From positions 19,868-31,189 of the forward strand of contig NZFT01000065.1 in NCBI GenBank assembly GCA_002690755.1: a stretch of DNA of 11,322 bases, written 5' to 3'. Source of the DNA: Phycisphaerae bacterium. GTDB taxonomy: Bacteria; Planctomycetota; Phycisphaerae; Phycisphaerales; SM1A02. Of this stretch, positions 1-7,348 are shown in pieces. A program made the translations under genes and the position numbers. The notes under the pieces were generated by a model, which was given only the letters and a program-made list of their open reading frames with translations, did no database searches and had not been told where the DNA came from. Within the stretch, counting starts at the first letter, position 1, and each line of letters begins with the position of its first letter.

Positions 1-920
1 ACCTCGGTCACCTCGTCCATCGCGTCCTGCGAGAGCCGTTCGATCGACGCCACGATCGAATCACCCTTGTCGTCGAGCGACACGGGGATCTCCCGGATCG
101 CCCCGTGCACGGCCTGCATCTCCAGATCGAGAAGATCCAGGCTCGACAGCGCCCGATCGACCGCGTCGTCGTCGAGCACCTGCCGCACCGCGAAATCCGC
201 CTGCCAGCGCAGGTCCTGGGGGAAGTCGTCGAGCGCCGAACCGAGCCGGTAGTAGGCGGCACCGGCGATGAACTCGAAGGTCGCCACGGAATCCATCAGC
301 GTCCGCAGCCGATCGTCTTCCCGCGCCACCGGGGAGATCGCCGAGGGCCTGGCGATGGTGAGACTGGTGATCGCATGTTCGCTCGCGAGCTCGAGGATCA
401 ACGACTCCGCGAGATCTCGATCGAGGAGCATCCGATCCAGCGCGACATCGAGTTCCATGCCGATCGCGGCCAGCATTCGATCGACCACCTCGGGGCGGTC
501 CCCCAACGCCTCGGTCCCATCTCCGTCGCAGAAGAACGTTCGGAGCTGCACCTGAAGCACCCACGAATCCACCGCCGCCGCGATGGGGTTGATCCGAAGG
601 GCGGCCCGTCGAATCTCCGACACCGCGGCGGTCCGGAATCGCATCGCGTTCGCGACGATCACCGGTTCATCGGTTCCGTCGAGAATCTCCCCCATCGCGA
701 GATCGATCTCCTGCGTCGCCGACCTGGCGTAGTCTTGCAGAAGCATCTGCGCCAGCTCGGGTGAGAGTTCGTTCCGCACCGATGGGTACTTCCGGTAGTC
801 ATCCACCTTCGGTCGGGCCACCTCGCAACCGACCATGCACACCACGATCCCGGCGAGGACGGCGCGGAACGGGCGATTCAATCCCGGTGCACTCGATCTC
901 GATGGCCTCGATATTCGCAT
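1..920 (-). CDS. Predicted lipoprotein of unknown function (3' end outside window)
   Basis: The minus-strand reading frame is open from an ATG at 918-920 to the left edge, about 306 codons with no stop, so the C-terminus is missing. GGAG lies 7 nt before the ATG and supports this start. The N-terminus is MRISRPSRSS followed by a basic stretch, a hydrophobic run AVLAGIVVCM and VGC, with Cys32 as a likely lipobox cysteine. This predicts a type II signal peptide and a membrane-anchored product outside the cytoplasm. The rest is rich in Asp, Glu, Ala, Leu and Arg and looks largely alpha-helical, with no transmembrane segment in the visible part. I recognise no family and assign no function. It diverges from the tRNA-Pro gene. 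Confidence is high that it is coding (unbroken frame, SD, lipobox) and low on role. Confidence 0.8.
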   Translation of the reverse strand, partial: MRISRPSRSSAPGLNRPFRAVLAGIVVCMVGCEVARPKVDDYRKYPSVRNELSPELAQMLLQDYARSATQEIDLAMGEILDGTDEPVIVANAMRFRTAAVSEIRRAALRINPIAAAVDSWVLQVQLRTFFCDGDGTEALGDRPEVVDRMLAAIGMELDVALDRMLLDRDLAESLILELASEHAITSLTIARPSAISPVAREDDRLRTLMDSVATFEFIAGAAYYRLGSALDDFPQDLRWQADFAVRQVLDDDAVDRALSSLDLLDLEMQAVHGAIREIPVSLDDKGDSIVASIERLSQDAMDEVTE

Positions 921-980
921 GCCAGGACTCCGGGTGGGTATCGGGGAAGCGTCATCGCCTCGCTGCACCGGTCTCAAGCG

Positions 981-986
981 TACAAT
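981..986 (+). promoter_or_regulatory. Putative -10 box of the tRNA-Pro gene
   Basis: TACAAT differs from the TATAAT consensus at one position and ends 11 nt before the first base of the mature tRNA. This would put transcription start near 993 and leave a 5' leader of about 5 nt for RNase P. I see no convincing -35 hexamer 16-18 nt upstream. The region also carries the divergent start of the lipoprotein gene. Confidence 0.4.
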
Positions 987-997
987 CCTCGATCGTT

Positions 998-1071
998 CAG
1001 GGCGTAGCTCAGCTTGGTAGAGCGGCGGCTTTGGGAGTCGCAGGTCGCAGGTTCGAATCCTGTCGCCCTGA
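998..1071 (+). tRNA. tRNA-Pro, anticodon UGG
   Basis: The sequence folds into a full cloverleaf. The acceptor stem CAGGGCG pairs perfectly with CGCCCTG (998-1004 with 1064-1070). The D arm is GCTC/GAGC around AGCTTGGTA. The anticodon stem GCGGC/GTCGC has one G-U pair, and its loop TTTGGGA places TGG at positions 34-36. The T arm GCAGG/CCTGT encloses TTCGAAT. C1-G72 and A73 are the known identity features of bacterial proline tRNA and agree with the anticodon. The 3' CCA is not encoded (ATTC follows), so it must be added by nucleotidyltransferase. UGG can read most or all CCN codons. The gene stands alone between two minus-strand protein genes. Confidence 0.96.
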
Positions 1072-1073
1072 TT

Positions 1074-1116
1074 CAGGCCCATCGGAATCGATGATTTCGG
1101 TGGGCCTGTTCTCTTG
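1074..1116 (+). terminator. Rho-independent terminator after tRNA-Pro
   Basis: CAGGCCCA (1074-1081) pairs perfectly with TGGGCCTG (1101-1108), and the 19-nt interior could add a few imperfect pairs. The T-rich tail TTCTCTTGCT follows on the plus strand only. It starts 3 nt after the tRNA, so it ends that transcript. On the minus strand it lies beyond the GH95 stop but lacks a T tract there. Confidence 0.7.
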
Positions 1117-1136
1117 CTCGACATCGATCGGAACGA

Positions 1137-4103
1137 TCATCGCTCGAAGGTGAACGCCATCCGCCCGTCCCGGGTGCCCGTCTCGACCAGCCGGCCGTTC
1201 TTCGGAGGTCGGACCCGGACCTGCTTCGCCGATTCGCTCGTGAACTCGACCTCGATGACCTCGGGGGTCCAGGCCAGCCGGGCGATCGTCAGTCCGCCTC
1301 GGACCCGAAGTCCCCGGACCTCCCCCGAAGGCCACGCGGCGGGCAACGCCGGCAGCAGGTCGATCTGGAATCTCGGAGGAACCCCCGGCGCGAATGCGTC
1401 CGGGAGCGGAACGTGGGACTGGACCAGCATCTCCGCGATGCCCGCCGCCCCGCCGAAGTTCCCGTCGATCTGGAACGGCGGATGGTTGTCGAAGAGGTTG
1501 GGCAGCGTCGACTTCACGAGCAGCAGCCGCAGGTTCTCGTAGGCCGCTTCACCGTCGTGCAGTCGCGCCATGAAGTTGACGAGCCAGGCGCGACTCCACC
1601 CGGTGTGTCCACCGCCGTTGGCGAGCCGGAAGTCGAGCGACTTTCGAGCCGCGGCCAGCAGCTCGGGCGTGGTCTCGTGATTGAACTGGGCGCCCGGGTG
1701 CAGTCCGTACAGATGCGAGATGTGACGGTGTCCCGGTTCCGCCTCGCCGAAGGGTCGCGACCACTCCATCAGACGGCCGTCGTCCCCGATGCTCGGCATC
1801 GCGAGCCGGTCCCGCGCGGTCTTCGCGGCGACGACCACCTCGTCGTCGGACGCTTCGAGCACCGTCGCCGCATCGATCAGGTTCGTGAAGACGTCCCAGA
1901 TGATCTCCTGATCCATCGCATTCCCCATGCCGATGTCGGCCCGCTGCCCGTCCTCGGTGATGAAGGTGTTCTCGGGCGAACTGCTGGGACCGGAAACGAG
2001 CCGGCCGGTCGCCGGGTCCTCGCAGAGGTAGTCGAGATAGAACTCGGACGCCCCGCGCAGGAGCGGCCAGGCCCGCTCGCGAAGAAAGACCTCGTCGCCC
2101 GAATGCAGGTAGTGCTCCCAGAGGTGCCGGGTCATCCATCCCCCGCCGTGGGGCCACATCCCCCACACCGTTCGACCGATGGGGACCGTGAACGCCCAGG
2201 CGTCCGAAGTGTGGTGCGCCATCCATCCGTCCGCGCCGTAGAGCCGTTCGGCCGTCTCGCGTCCACGTTCCGCCAGACGTTCCGTGAAATCGAACACCGG
2301 CTCGTGGAACTCCGCGAGGTTTCCGATCTCCGCCGGCCAGTAGTTCATCTGGAGATTGATGTTGACGTGGTAGTCGGCATTCCACGGTGCTTCGAGGTGC
2401 TCGTTCCAGATGCCCTGAAGATTGGCCGGCATGGTTCCCGGCCGCGAACAGGAGATCGTCAGGTATCGGGCGAACTGGAAATAGAGGCGGAAGAGCGCCG
2501 GATCCTCGGCGCCGGCTCGAAGTTCCTCCAGCCTCACGTCGGTCGGCTTCGCCGCCTGCGGCGAGGTTCCAAGATCGATGGTCACCCGCTCGAAGGGCGG
2601 CTGAAAGGAAGCGAGATGTCGATCGAGGAGCTCGTCGAAATCATGGACCAGCGCCGCTTCGGCCCGCCGCTCGACTTCCGCCCGAGGGTCGGCGACGCCG
2701 TATCCGGGCATGTTGGTCGCACCGGCGATCACCACGGTGTACGCCCGAACCCGGCGCGCGATGTCCGAATGAATCCGAAGTCCGGCCAGGACCGCGTCGT
2801 CCGGCACGGGGATCGCCTCGCCGAATTCGTGGAGCGCCTCCCCGTCGACCACCGCGATTCCCGCATATCGCACCCCGGGATGCTCCCCGTTGATCGCGCG
2901 ACCGTGCAGCATCCACGAATTCCCCGTGCGCTTCGTCGTTTCATCGCTCCCGACCGCCGTTCCACCTTCGTGGATGCGTTCGCGTCCGAGCGCGACCGCC
3001 GCGTGCATCCCTCGAGGGGCGTCGGTCTCCCACCGCACCACGATCACGTCATCCGCTTCGCTCGCGAACATCCGGCAACGATAGCGATGACCGTTCGACG
3101 CGAAGGTGGTCTCGGTGACGCCGGTTCCGAGATCCAGTGAACGCCGATAGCCGCTGATCGCGTCGAGATCGTCGACCCAGCGGGTCCCGACCGTGAACAG
3201 CGTCTGATGGCTCCGCGTGAGACGTTCGCTCATGAATTCCTGCTGCATGATCCGCTGCGCGCCGGTCACGTCACCCGCGAACCAGAGATCCCGTGCCCGT
3301 TGCAGCGCGTCATCCGGCGGATCACGGTGCCGGTCGATCGGCGATCCGGCCCAGACCGATTCCTCACTCACCTGGATCGTCCCCAGCACATCCCCGTACA
3401 CCATTCCGCCGAGCCGACCGTTTCCAATCGGGAGCGCTTCCGTCCACGCATCGGCCGGACGTTGGTACCAGAGCACGTCGCCACTCGGTGCTTCATCACG
3501 ACTGGCCGCGATCCGCCGGGTCGCCACGGACCCCGCGGGGATCATGCCGGCGGCGGCGGCCGCGGTTTGGAGACTCGCGTGAAGAACCGGACCGGCCGCC
3601 GCGTCGATCGGGCCGGGTTCATCACCGACGGTGAAGTGCCACGCACCGGAGAGATCGAGCGCTCCGTCCGGACCATCCAGACGTGGCGTTCCGTCCCAGA
3701 TGCCGCCATCACCCCCTGAATCGTGAACGCGGACCGCGATGACGCTGATCCGACCCGGGCGTACCAACGATAAGGGAATCGTGTACCGGCGCGACGACTG
3801 CCACGCACTCCGGGGCTGCGGAGGCATGCCACCCGTTCCGCCGATGCGCACCCCGTCGAAGAAGGTCTCGTCCGCATCGTCGATCGCACCCAGCTCCAGG
3901 CGAAGTGGCGCTGCTTCCCATTCGGCGGGGACTTCGATCGGAAGGACGTACCACGCGAAGCCGTCGTACTCGGTGAGACCGGACGCCGCGTCACTCCACG
4001 CCGATGGCACCATTCGCAGCGACGGCGGATCCGCATGGGCGCTTCCGCCGATCGCGAGGCTCGTGATGATCAGGGAGACCGTGCTGATCAGCGTGCGCTT
4101 CAT
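1137..4103 (-). CDS. Secreted GH95-family alpha-L-fucosidase with an extra N-terminal beta-sandwich domain
   Basis: GH95 enzymes release terminal, mainly alpha-1,2-linked, fucose by an inverting mechanism; some members act on L-galactosides. From the chosen start (988 aa) residues 1-24 form a signal peptide, MKRT plus a hydrophobic core ending in AHA before Asp25, so the enzyme is exported. Residues about 29-155 resemble the galactose-binding-like domain of sialate O-acetylesterases and GH2 enzymes. The GH95 core starts near 210 ([19 protein letters not shown]). NINLQMNYW puts Asn581 and Asn583, SPENTF puts Glu711 and QIDGNFG puts Asp880 at the positions matching the Asn pair, general acid Glu and Asp of Bifidobacterium AfcA. 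The catalytic set looks intact. Start choice is uncertain. ATG at 4118 is equally possible. ATG at 4172 has the best SD (AAGGAAAGG) but gives an unusually long, arginine-rich N-region. 4103 leaves an 88-bp divergent promoter gap to the GNAT gene. Confidence 0.93.
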   Translation of the reverse strand: MKRTLISTVSLIITSLAIGGSAHADPPSLRMVPSAWSDAASGLTEYDGFAWYVLPIEVPAEWEAAPLRLELGAIDDADETFFDGVRIGGTGGMPPQPRSAWQSSRRYTIPLSLVRPGRISVIAVRVHDSGGDGGIWDGTPRLDGPDGALDLSGAWHFTVGDEPGPIDAAAGPVLHASLQTAAAAAGMIPAGSVATRRIAASRDEAPSGDVLWYQRPADAWTEALPIGNGRLGGMVYGDVLGTIQVSEESVWAGSPIDRHRDPPDDALQRARDLWFAGDVTGAQRIMQQEFMSERLTRSHQTLFTVGTRWVDDLDAISGYRRSLDLGTGVTETTFASNGHRYRCRMFASEADDVIVVRWETDAPRGMHAAVALGRERIHEGGTAVGSDETTKRTGNSWMLHGRAINGEHPGVRYAGIAVVDGEALHEFGEAIPVPDDAVLAGLRIHSDIARRVRAYTVVIAGATNMPGYGVADPRAEVERRAEAALVHDFDELLDRHLASFQPPFERVTIDLGTSPQAAKPTDVRLEELRAGAEDPALFRLYFQFARYLTISCSRPGTMPANLQGIWNEHLEAPWNADYHVNINLQMNYWPAEIGNLAEFHEPVFDFTERLAERGRETAERLYGADGWMAHHTSDAWAFTVPIGRTVWGMWPHGGGWMTRHLWEHYLHSGDEVFLRERAWPLLRGASEFYLDYLCEDPATGRLVSGPSSSPENTFITEDGQRADIGMGNAMDQEIIWDVFTNLIDAATVLEASDDEVVVAAKTARDRLAMPSIGDDGRLMEWSRPFGEAEPGHRHISHLYGLHPGAQFNHETTPELLAAARKSLDFRLANGGGHTGWSRAWLVNFMARLHDGEAAYENLRLLLVKSTLPNLFDNHPPFQIDGNFGGAAGIAEMLVQSHVPLPDAFAPGVPPRFQIDLLPALPAAWPSGEVRGLRVRGGLTIARLAWTPEVIEVEFTSESAKQVRVRPPKNGRLVETGTRDGRMAFTFER

Positions 4104-4191
4104 CGTCGCGTTCGACATGAGGGATTCCCGGTCGGCCGCCCGGCCACGGAAGCGTCGCTGGCGGACCGTCATCGATGGTACCTTTCCTTGA
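4104..4191. promoter_or_regulatory. Divergent intergenic region between GH95 and GNAT-GH29 genes
   Basis: These 88 bp must hold the outward promoters if GH95 starts at 4103. I see no strong sigma70 boxes. The only weak candidates are TACCAT read leftward and TACCTT read rightward, both in the segment 4175-4184. The rightward one would place transcription start at or next to the GNAT ATG, which has no SD, so a leaderless mRNA is possible. AAGGAAAGG read leftward is an SD for the alternative GH95 start at 4172. Confidence 0.3.
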
Positions 4192-4704
4192 ATGTTGCGA
4201 CCCGCGACATCCCGGGACGCATCCGCCATCGCCGCGATCTACGCGCCGTTCGTGGAGGGTGGCACCGTGAGTTTCGAATCGACCGCCCCCGATGCGGCCG
4301 AAATGGCCCGGCGAATCGAAGGCACCCTTCAGGAACATCCGTGGCTGGTCGCCGAAGACGATCACGGCGATATCGTCGGATACGCGTACGCGACGGGTTT
4401 CCGTGGGCGTCACGCCTACCGTTTCACCGCCGAGACCTCCGTCTACGTCAGCCCCGCGGCGCAGGGACGCGGCGTCGGATCCGAGCTTGCGATCGCACTT
4501 CTCGACGCACTTCGGGCGTCGGGCTACCGAACCGCCGTCGCCGTCATCACGCTTCCCAACGATCCAAGCATCCGGATGCACGAGCGGGTCGGCTATCGGG
4601 AAGCCGGTCGATTGCCCGCGGTCGGGTGGAAGGCGGGCCGCTGGAACGACATCGGGTACTGGCATCTCGCCCTCGGGGATGGAGATCCTTTGGAAATCCG
4701 CTGA
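4192..4704 (+). CDS. GNAT N-acetyltransferase, phosphinothricin/methionine-sulfone acetyltransferase-like
   Basis: The product (170 aa) is a single GNAT domain that transfers acetyl from acetyl-CoA to a small-molecule amine in the cytoplasm. It has the marks of the Pat/MnaT/YncA branch: LRPAT at the N-terminus, TVSFES (25-30), ETSVYVSP (81-88), the acetyl-CoA loop QGRGVGS (91-97) and [13 protein letters not shown] (123-135). Relatives acetylate glutamate analogues such as phosphinothricin or methionine sulfone; the real substrate here cannot be read from sequence. The ATG follows an in-frame TGA directly, so no upstream extension is possible, and no SD precedes it. It lies 65 bp before the GH29 gene on the same strand and may be the first gene of that transcript. 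I see no direct biochemical link to fucose; acetylation of an amino sugar is only a speculation. Confidence 0.9.
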   Translation: MLRPATSRDASAIAAIYAPFVEGGTVSFESTAPDAAEMARRIEGTLQEHPWLVAEDDHGDIVGYAYATGFRGRHAYRFTAETSVYVSPAAQGRGVGSELAIALLDALRASGYRTAVAVITLPNDPSIRMHERVGYREAGRLPAVGWKAGRWNDIGYWHLALGDGDPLEIR

Positions 4705-4769
4705 ACACCCGCGGGGCGCTTCGGCCGCCGGCCCGGGCTCCGATAGGATTTCCCGCGGAGACCCGACCG

Positions 4770-6881
4770 ATGCCACTGCAGACCACGCTCCTCGCGATCG
4801 CCCTCGCCGCATCGAACACGCCATCGATTCCCGCCCCTCCGCCCGACGCGGACTGGTGGCCGACGGACCTGCCCGCCCGGGTGGTGACCCCGCTCGAAGA
4901 AACGCCTGCGGAGCACGATGCGAGGATGGCGTGGTGGCGTGAAGCTCGTTTCGGCATGTTCATCCACTGGGGTCTGTACGCGATTCCCGGCGGATACTGG
5001 GAGGGGCGTCGAACCGGCGGCGCGGAGTGGATCCTCAACACCGTGAAGATCCACCCCGACGACTACATGGCGCTCCAGTCCCAGTTCGATCCGGTCGACT
5101 TCGACGCGACGGAGTGGGCGATCATCGCGAAGAACGCCGGCATGCGATATCTCGTCCTGACCAGCAAGCACCACGATGGATTCTGTCTCTGGCCGAGCGA
5201 TTTCACGACGTTCGACGTCGAAGGCACACCGTTCGAGCGGGACATTCTCGGGGAGCTCGTCGAAGCGTGCCGCGCCGAAGGCGTCGTCCCCTGCCTCTAC
5301 CACTCGATCATGGACTGGACCCACCCGGACTACCTTCCGCGTCGGGCGTGGGACGATCGTCCGGGCGGCGATCACGACCGGTACGTGGAGCACCTGCATC
5401 GACAGCTTGAGGAGTTGATCGAACGATACGGCCCCGGCGTGCTCTGGTTCGACGGCGAATGGGAGGGGTCCTGGACGCACGCCGACGGACAACGGACCTA
5501 CGACCTCATACGTCGAATCGACCCGCGGATCATCGTCAACAACCGGGTGGACACCGGTCGGACCGGAATGGCGGGACTCACCCGAGCGGGTGGCTATCGC
5601 GGTGACTTCGGCACGCCGGAACAGGAGATTCCCGCCAACGGTCTCCCCGAGGGTGTGGACTGGGAGACCTGCATGACCATGAATCGCTCCTGGGGATACC
5701 AGTCCTTCGACCTCGCCTACAAGACGACCTCCGATCTGGTTCGAAAGCTCGTCGACATCGCCAGCAAGGGTGGGAACTTCCTGCTCAACGTCGGGCCGGA
5801 CGAGCGGGGCCGGTTCCCCCTGCAGGCGAAGGAACGACTGGCGGGCGTCGGTCGCTGGATGTCGGTGAACGATGATTCCATCCACGGCACCCGGGCATCG
5901 CCGTTCCCGACCCTCGACTGGGGTCGATGCACTCGATCATCGCTTCCCGACGGTGGTGAGCGTCTGTATCTGCACGTGTTCGACCGTCCCGAAGACGGCG
6001 TGCTTCGACTCCCGGGCCTCCTGACCCGACCAATGCACGATGCCGCCAATCTCCTCGCCGCACCCGCGGCCGGCCGGCTGCGGGTCGAACGAGACGGCGC
6101 GGACCTCACGATCGAGCTGCCCGCGGACGCGATGGTCGATCCGATCGACACCGTCGTGATCCTCGATCTCGTCGCCCCCGCGCTGGTGGTCGAGGGCCCC
6201 CGGATCGCGATGGCATCGGGCATCTTCATCGATCCCTTCACCATCACCATCGAATCGCCGGACCCGACCGTGCAAATCCGCTCGACGACGGATGGCTCCG
6301 ATCCCACGTTCGAGCTCGGCGTCGACGCCGCTCGAATCGAGATCGATCGGACCACCACGCTGCGAACACGTTGTTTCCACGAGGGCGAGCCGGTGGGCGC
6401 CGTCGTCGAACGCCGGTTCGAGCGCGTGAAACCGATCGGGTCGGTGCAACCGTTCGTGATTCGCGACGGCCTCGCATGGCGGACCTTCCTCGGCGAGTTC
6501 GAACGAGTCTCGGATTTCGCCGGGGCGGCGACCGAGGCGGAGGGCGTGGTCGCGACGGTCGACCTCTCCATGCAACCACGCGACGAGAACTTCGCCGTGA
6601 CGTTCACCGGATTCATCGAGATTCCGGCGACGGGGGTCTGGGCGTTCGCCCTCGACTCGGACGACGGCAGCACGCTCCGGATCCATGAATCGGTCGTGGT
6701 CGACAATGACGGCCTTCATTCCGCGCTCGAGAAGTCGGGAACCATCGCCTTGGAGGCGGGACTTCATCCGATCAGAATCGACTACTTCGAAGGGACCGGA
6801 CAGGACGACCTGATCCTGAAGTGGTCGTCGCCCGGATCCGATACCTTCATGCGGATTCCCACGGAGCGTTTCAAGCGATGA
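4770..6881 (+). CDS. Secreted GH29 alpha-L-fucosidase with chitobiase-like and PA14 C-terminal domains
   Basis: GH29 enzymes hydrolyse alpha-L-fucosides with retention of configuration. The protein has 703 aa. Residues 1-15 form a short hydrophobic leader (LLAIALAAS) without basic residues, so export is likely but the signal is weak. The catalytic domain spans about 45-470 with FGMFIHWG (61-68), TSKHHDGF (131-138), WFDGEW (226-231) whose Asp228 fits the GH29 nucleophile, TPEQEIP (282-288) with candidate acid/base Glu, RSWGY (306-310) and GNFLLNVGPD (335-344). Residues about 483-553 match a chitobiase/hexosaminidase C-terminal-type sandwich (TTDGSDPT). Residues about 565-703 match PA14 (DSDDGSTLRI, VVDNDG), a carbohydrate-binding fold. 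GGAG lies 9 nt before the ATG. A weak -10 (TAGGAT, 4744-4749) could give it its own promoter. It overlaps the next gene by ATGA. Confidence 0.95.
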   Translation: MPLQTTLLAIALAASNTPSIPAPPPDADWWPTDLPARVVTPLEETPAEHDARMAWWREARFGMFIHWGLYAIPGGYWEGRRTGGAEWILNTVKIHPDDYMALQSQFDPVDFDATEWAIIAKNAGMRYLVLTSKHHDGFCLWPSDFTTFDVEGTPFERDILGELVEACRAEGVVPCLYHSIMDWTHPDYLPRRAWDDRPGGDHDRYVEHLHRQLEELIERYGPGVLWFDGEWEGSWTHADGQRTYDLIRRIDPRIIVNNRVDTGRTGMAGLTRAGGYRGDFGTPEQEIPANGLPEGVDWETCMTMNRSWGYQSFDLAYKTTSDLVRKLVDIASKGGNFLLNVGPDERGRFPLQAKERLAGVGRWMSVNDDSIHGTRASPFPTLDWGRCTRSSLPDGGERLYLHVFDRPEDGVLRLPGLLTRPMHDAANLLAAPAAGRLRVERDGADLTIELPADAMVDPIDTVVILDLVAPALVVEGPRIAMASGIFIDPFTITIESPDPTVQIRSTTDGSDPTFELGVDAARIEIDRTTTLRTRCFHEGEPVGAVVERRFERVKPIGSVQPFVIRDGLAWRTFLGEFERVSDFAGAATEAEGVVATVDLSMQPRDENFAVTFTGFIEIPATGVWAFALDSDDGSTLRIHESVVVDNDGLHSALEKSGTIALEAGLHPIRIDYFEGTGQDDLILKWSSPGSDTFMRIPTERFKR

Positions 6882-7336
6882 CCATCCCCCTCGACGAGAA
6901 GTGGCACCGACGATTCCTCGCCTTGAGCGAGCAGATCGCGACCTGGAGCAAGGACCCTTCGCGAGGTGTCGGCGCGGTGATCGTCTCCGCGAACAAGCAG
7001 GTGGTCTCGACCGGTTTCAACGGACTCCCCCGTGGCGTCGAAGACCGCCCCGAGCGGCTCGAACGGCCCGTCAAGTACGACCTGATCGTGCACGCGGAGA
7101 TGAACGCGATCATCCAGTGCGCACGCAACGGCGTCAGTCCGATCGACTGCGCGATCTACTCGTCCTTCTTTCCCTGCGTCAACTGTGCGATCGCGGTGGT
7201 CCAGGCCGGGATCCGCACCGTCGTGACGTATCTCCCCGAATCAGGGGACGATCACTGGCTCGAGTCCATCGACAAGAGCCGCGCGGTGTTCGACGAGGCG
7301 GGCGTCGAGTTCCTCGAACTCGATCGCCGAGACTGA
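6878..7336 (+). CDS. dCMP deaminase-family zinc nucleoside/nucleotide deaminase
   Basis: The product (152 aa) is a cytidine/deoxycytidylate deaminase fold. HAEMNAI supplies zinc ligand His72 and catalytic Glu74, and PCVNC supplies Cys100 and Cys103. GFNGLPRGVED (46-56) matches the substrate loop of dCMP deaminases, which convert dCMP to dUMP for thymidylate synthesis. The length fits the family, but I cannot tell from sequence whether dCMP is the substrate or whether dCTP/dTTP allostery is kept. Its ATG overlaps the GH29 stop as ATGA, implying translational coupling with a secreted fucosidase, an odd pairing for a cytosolic nucleotide enzyme. No separate SD of note is present (GGAG is 13 nt away). 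It converges on the FHA-sigma gene with 12 bp between stop codons and no visible terminator. Confidence 0.92.
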   Translation: MTIPLDEKWHRRFLALSEQIATWSKDPSRGVGAVIVSANKQVVSTGFNGLPRGVEDRPERLERPVKYDLIVHAEMNAIIQCARNGVSPIDCAIYSSFFPCVNCAIAVVQAGIRTVVTYLPESGDDHWLESIDKSRAVFDEAGVEFLELDRRD

Positions 7337-7348
7337 GTCGTGGTTCTT

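Noticed and set aside
105..764. Plus-strand frame of 219 codons at the left end
   Set aside because: It is the complement of the lipoprotein frame, which has an SD, a lipobox and an unbroken frame; the plus-strand product looks like an antisense shadow.
1413..3140. Plus-strand open frame of 575 codons opposite the GH95 gene
   Set aside because: It is Arg/His/Pro-rich with no recognisable motif, and the opposite strand encodes a full GH95 protein with intact catalytic motifs. Long antisense frames are expected at this GC content.
4035..4769. Upstream in-frame extension of GH29
   Set aside because: It overlaps the whole GNAT gene in another frame and is Arg-rich. The leader peptide, SD and GH29 fold support the start at 4770.
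4593..6767. Long minus-strand frames opposite GNAT and GH29 (4593-5885, 5717-6706, 5937-6767)
   Set aside because: Low-complexity Arg/Val or Ser/Arg compositions with no domains; the plus strand carries convincing enzymes throughout.
7305..7323. 8-bp hairpin with a 3-nt loop (GAGTTC/GAACTC core) near the end of the deaminase gene
   Set aside because: It lies inside coding sequence built from common GAG/CTC/GAA codons and has no T tract after it, so it is probably chance rather than a terminator.
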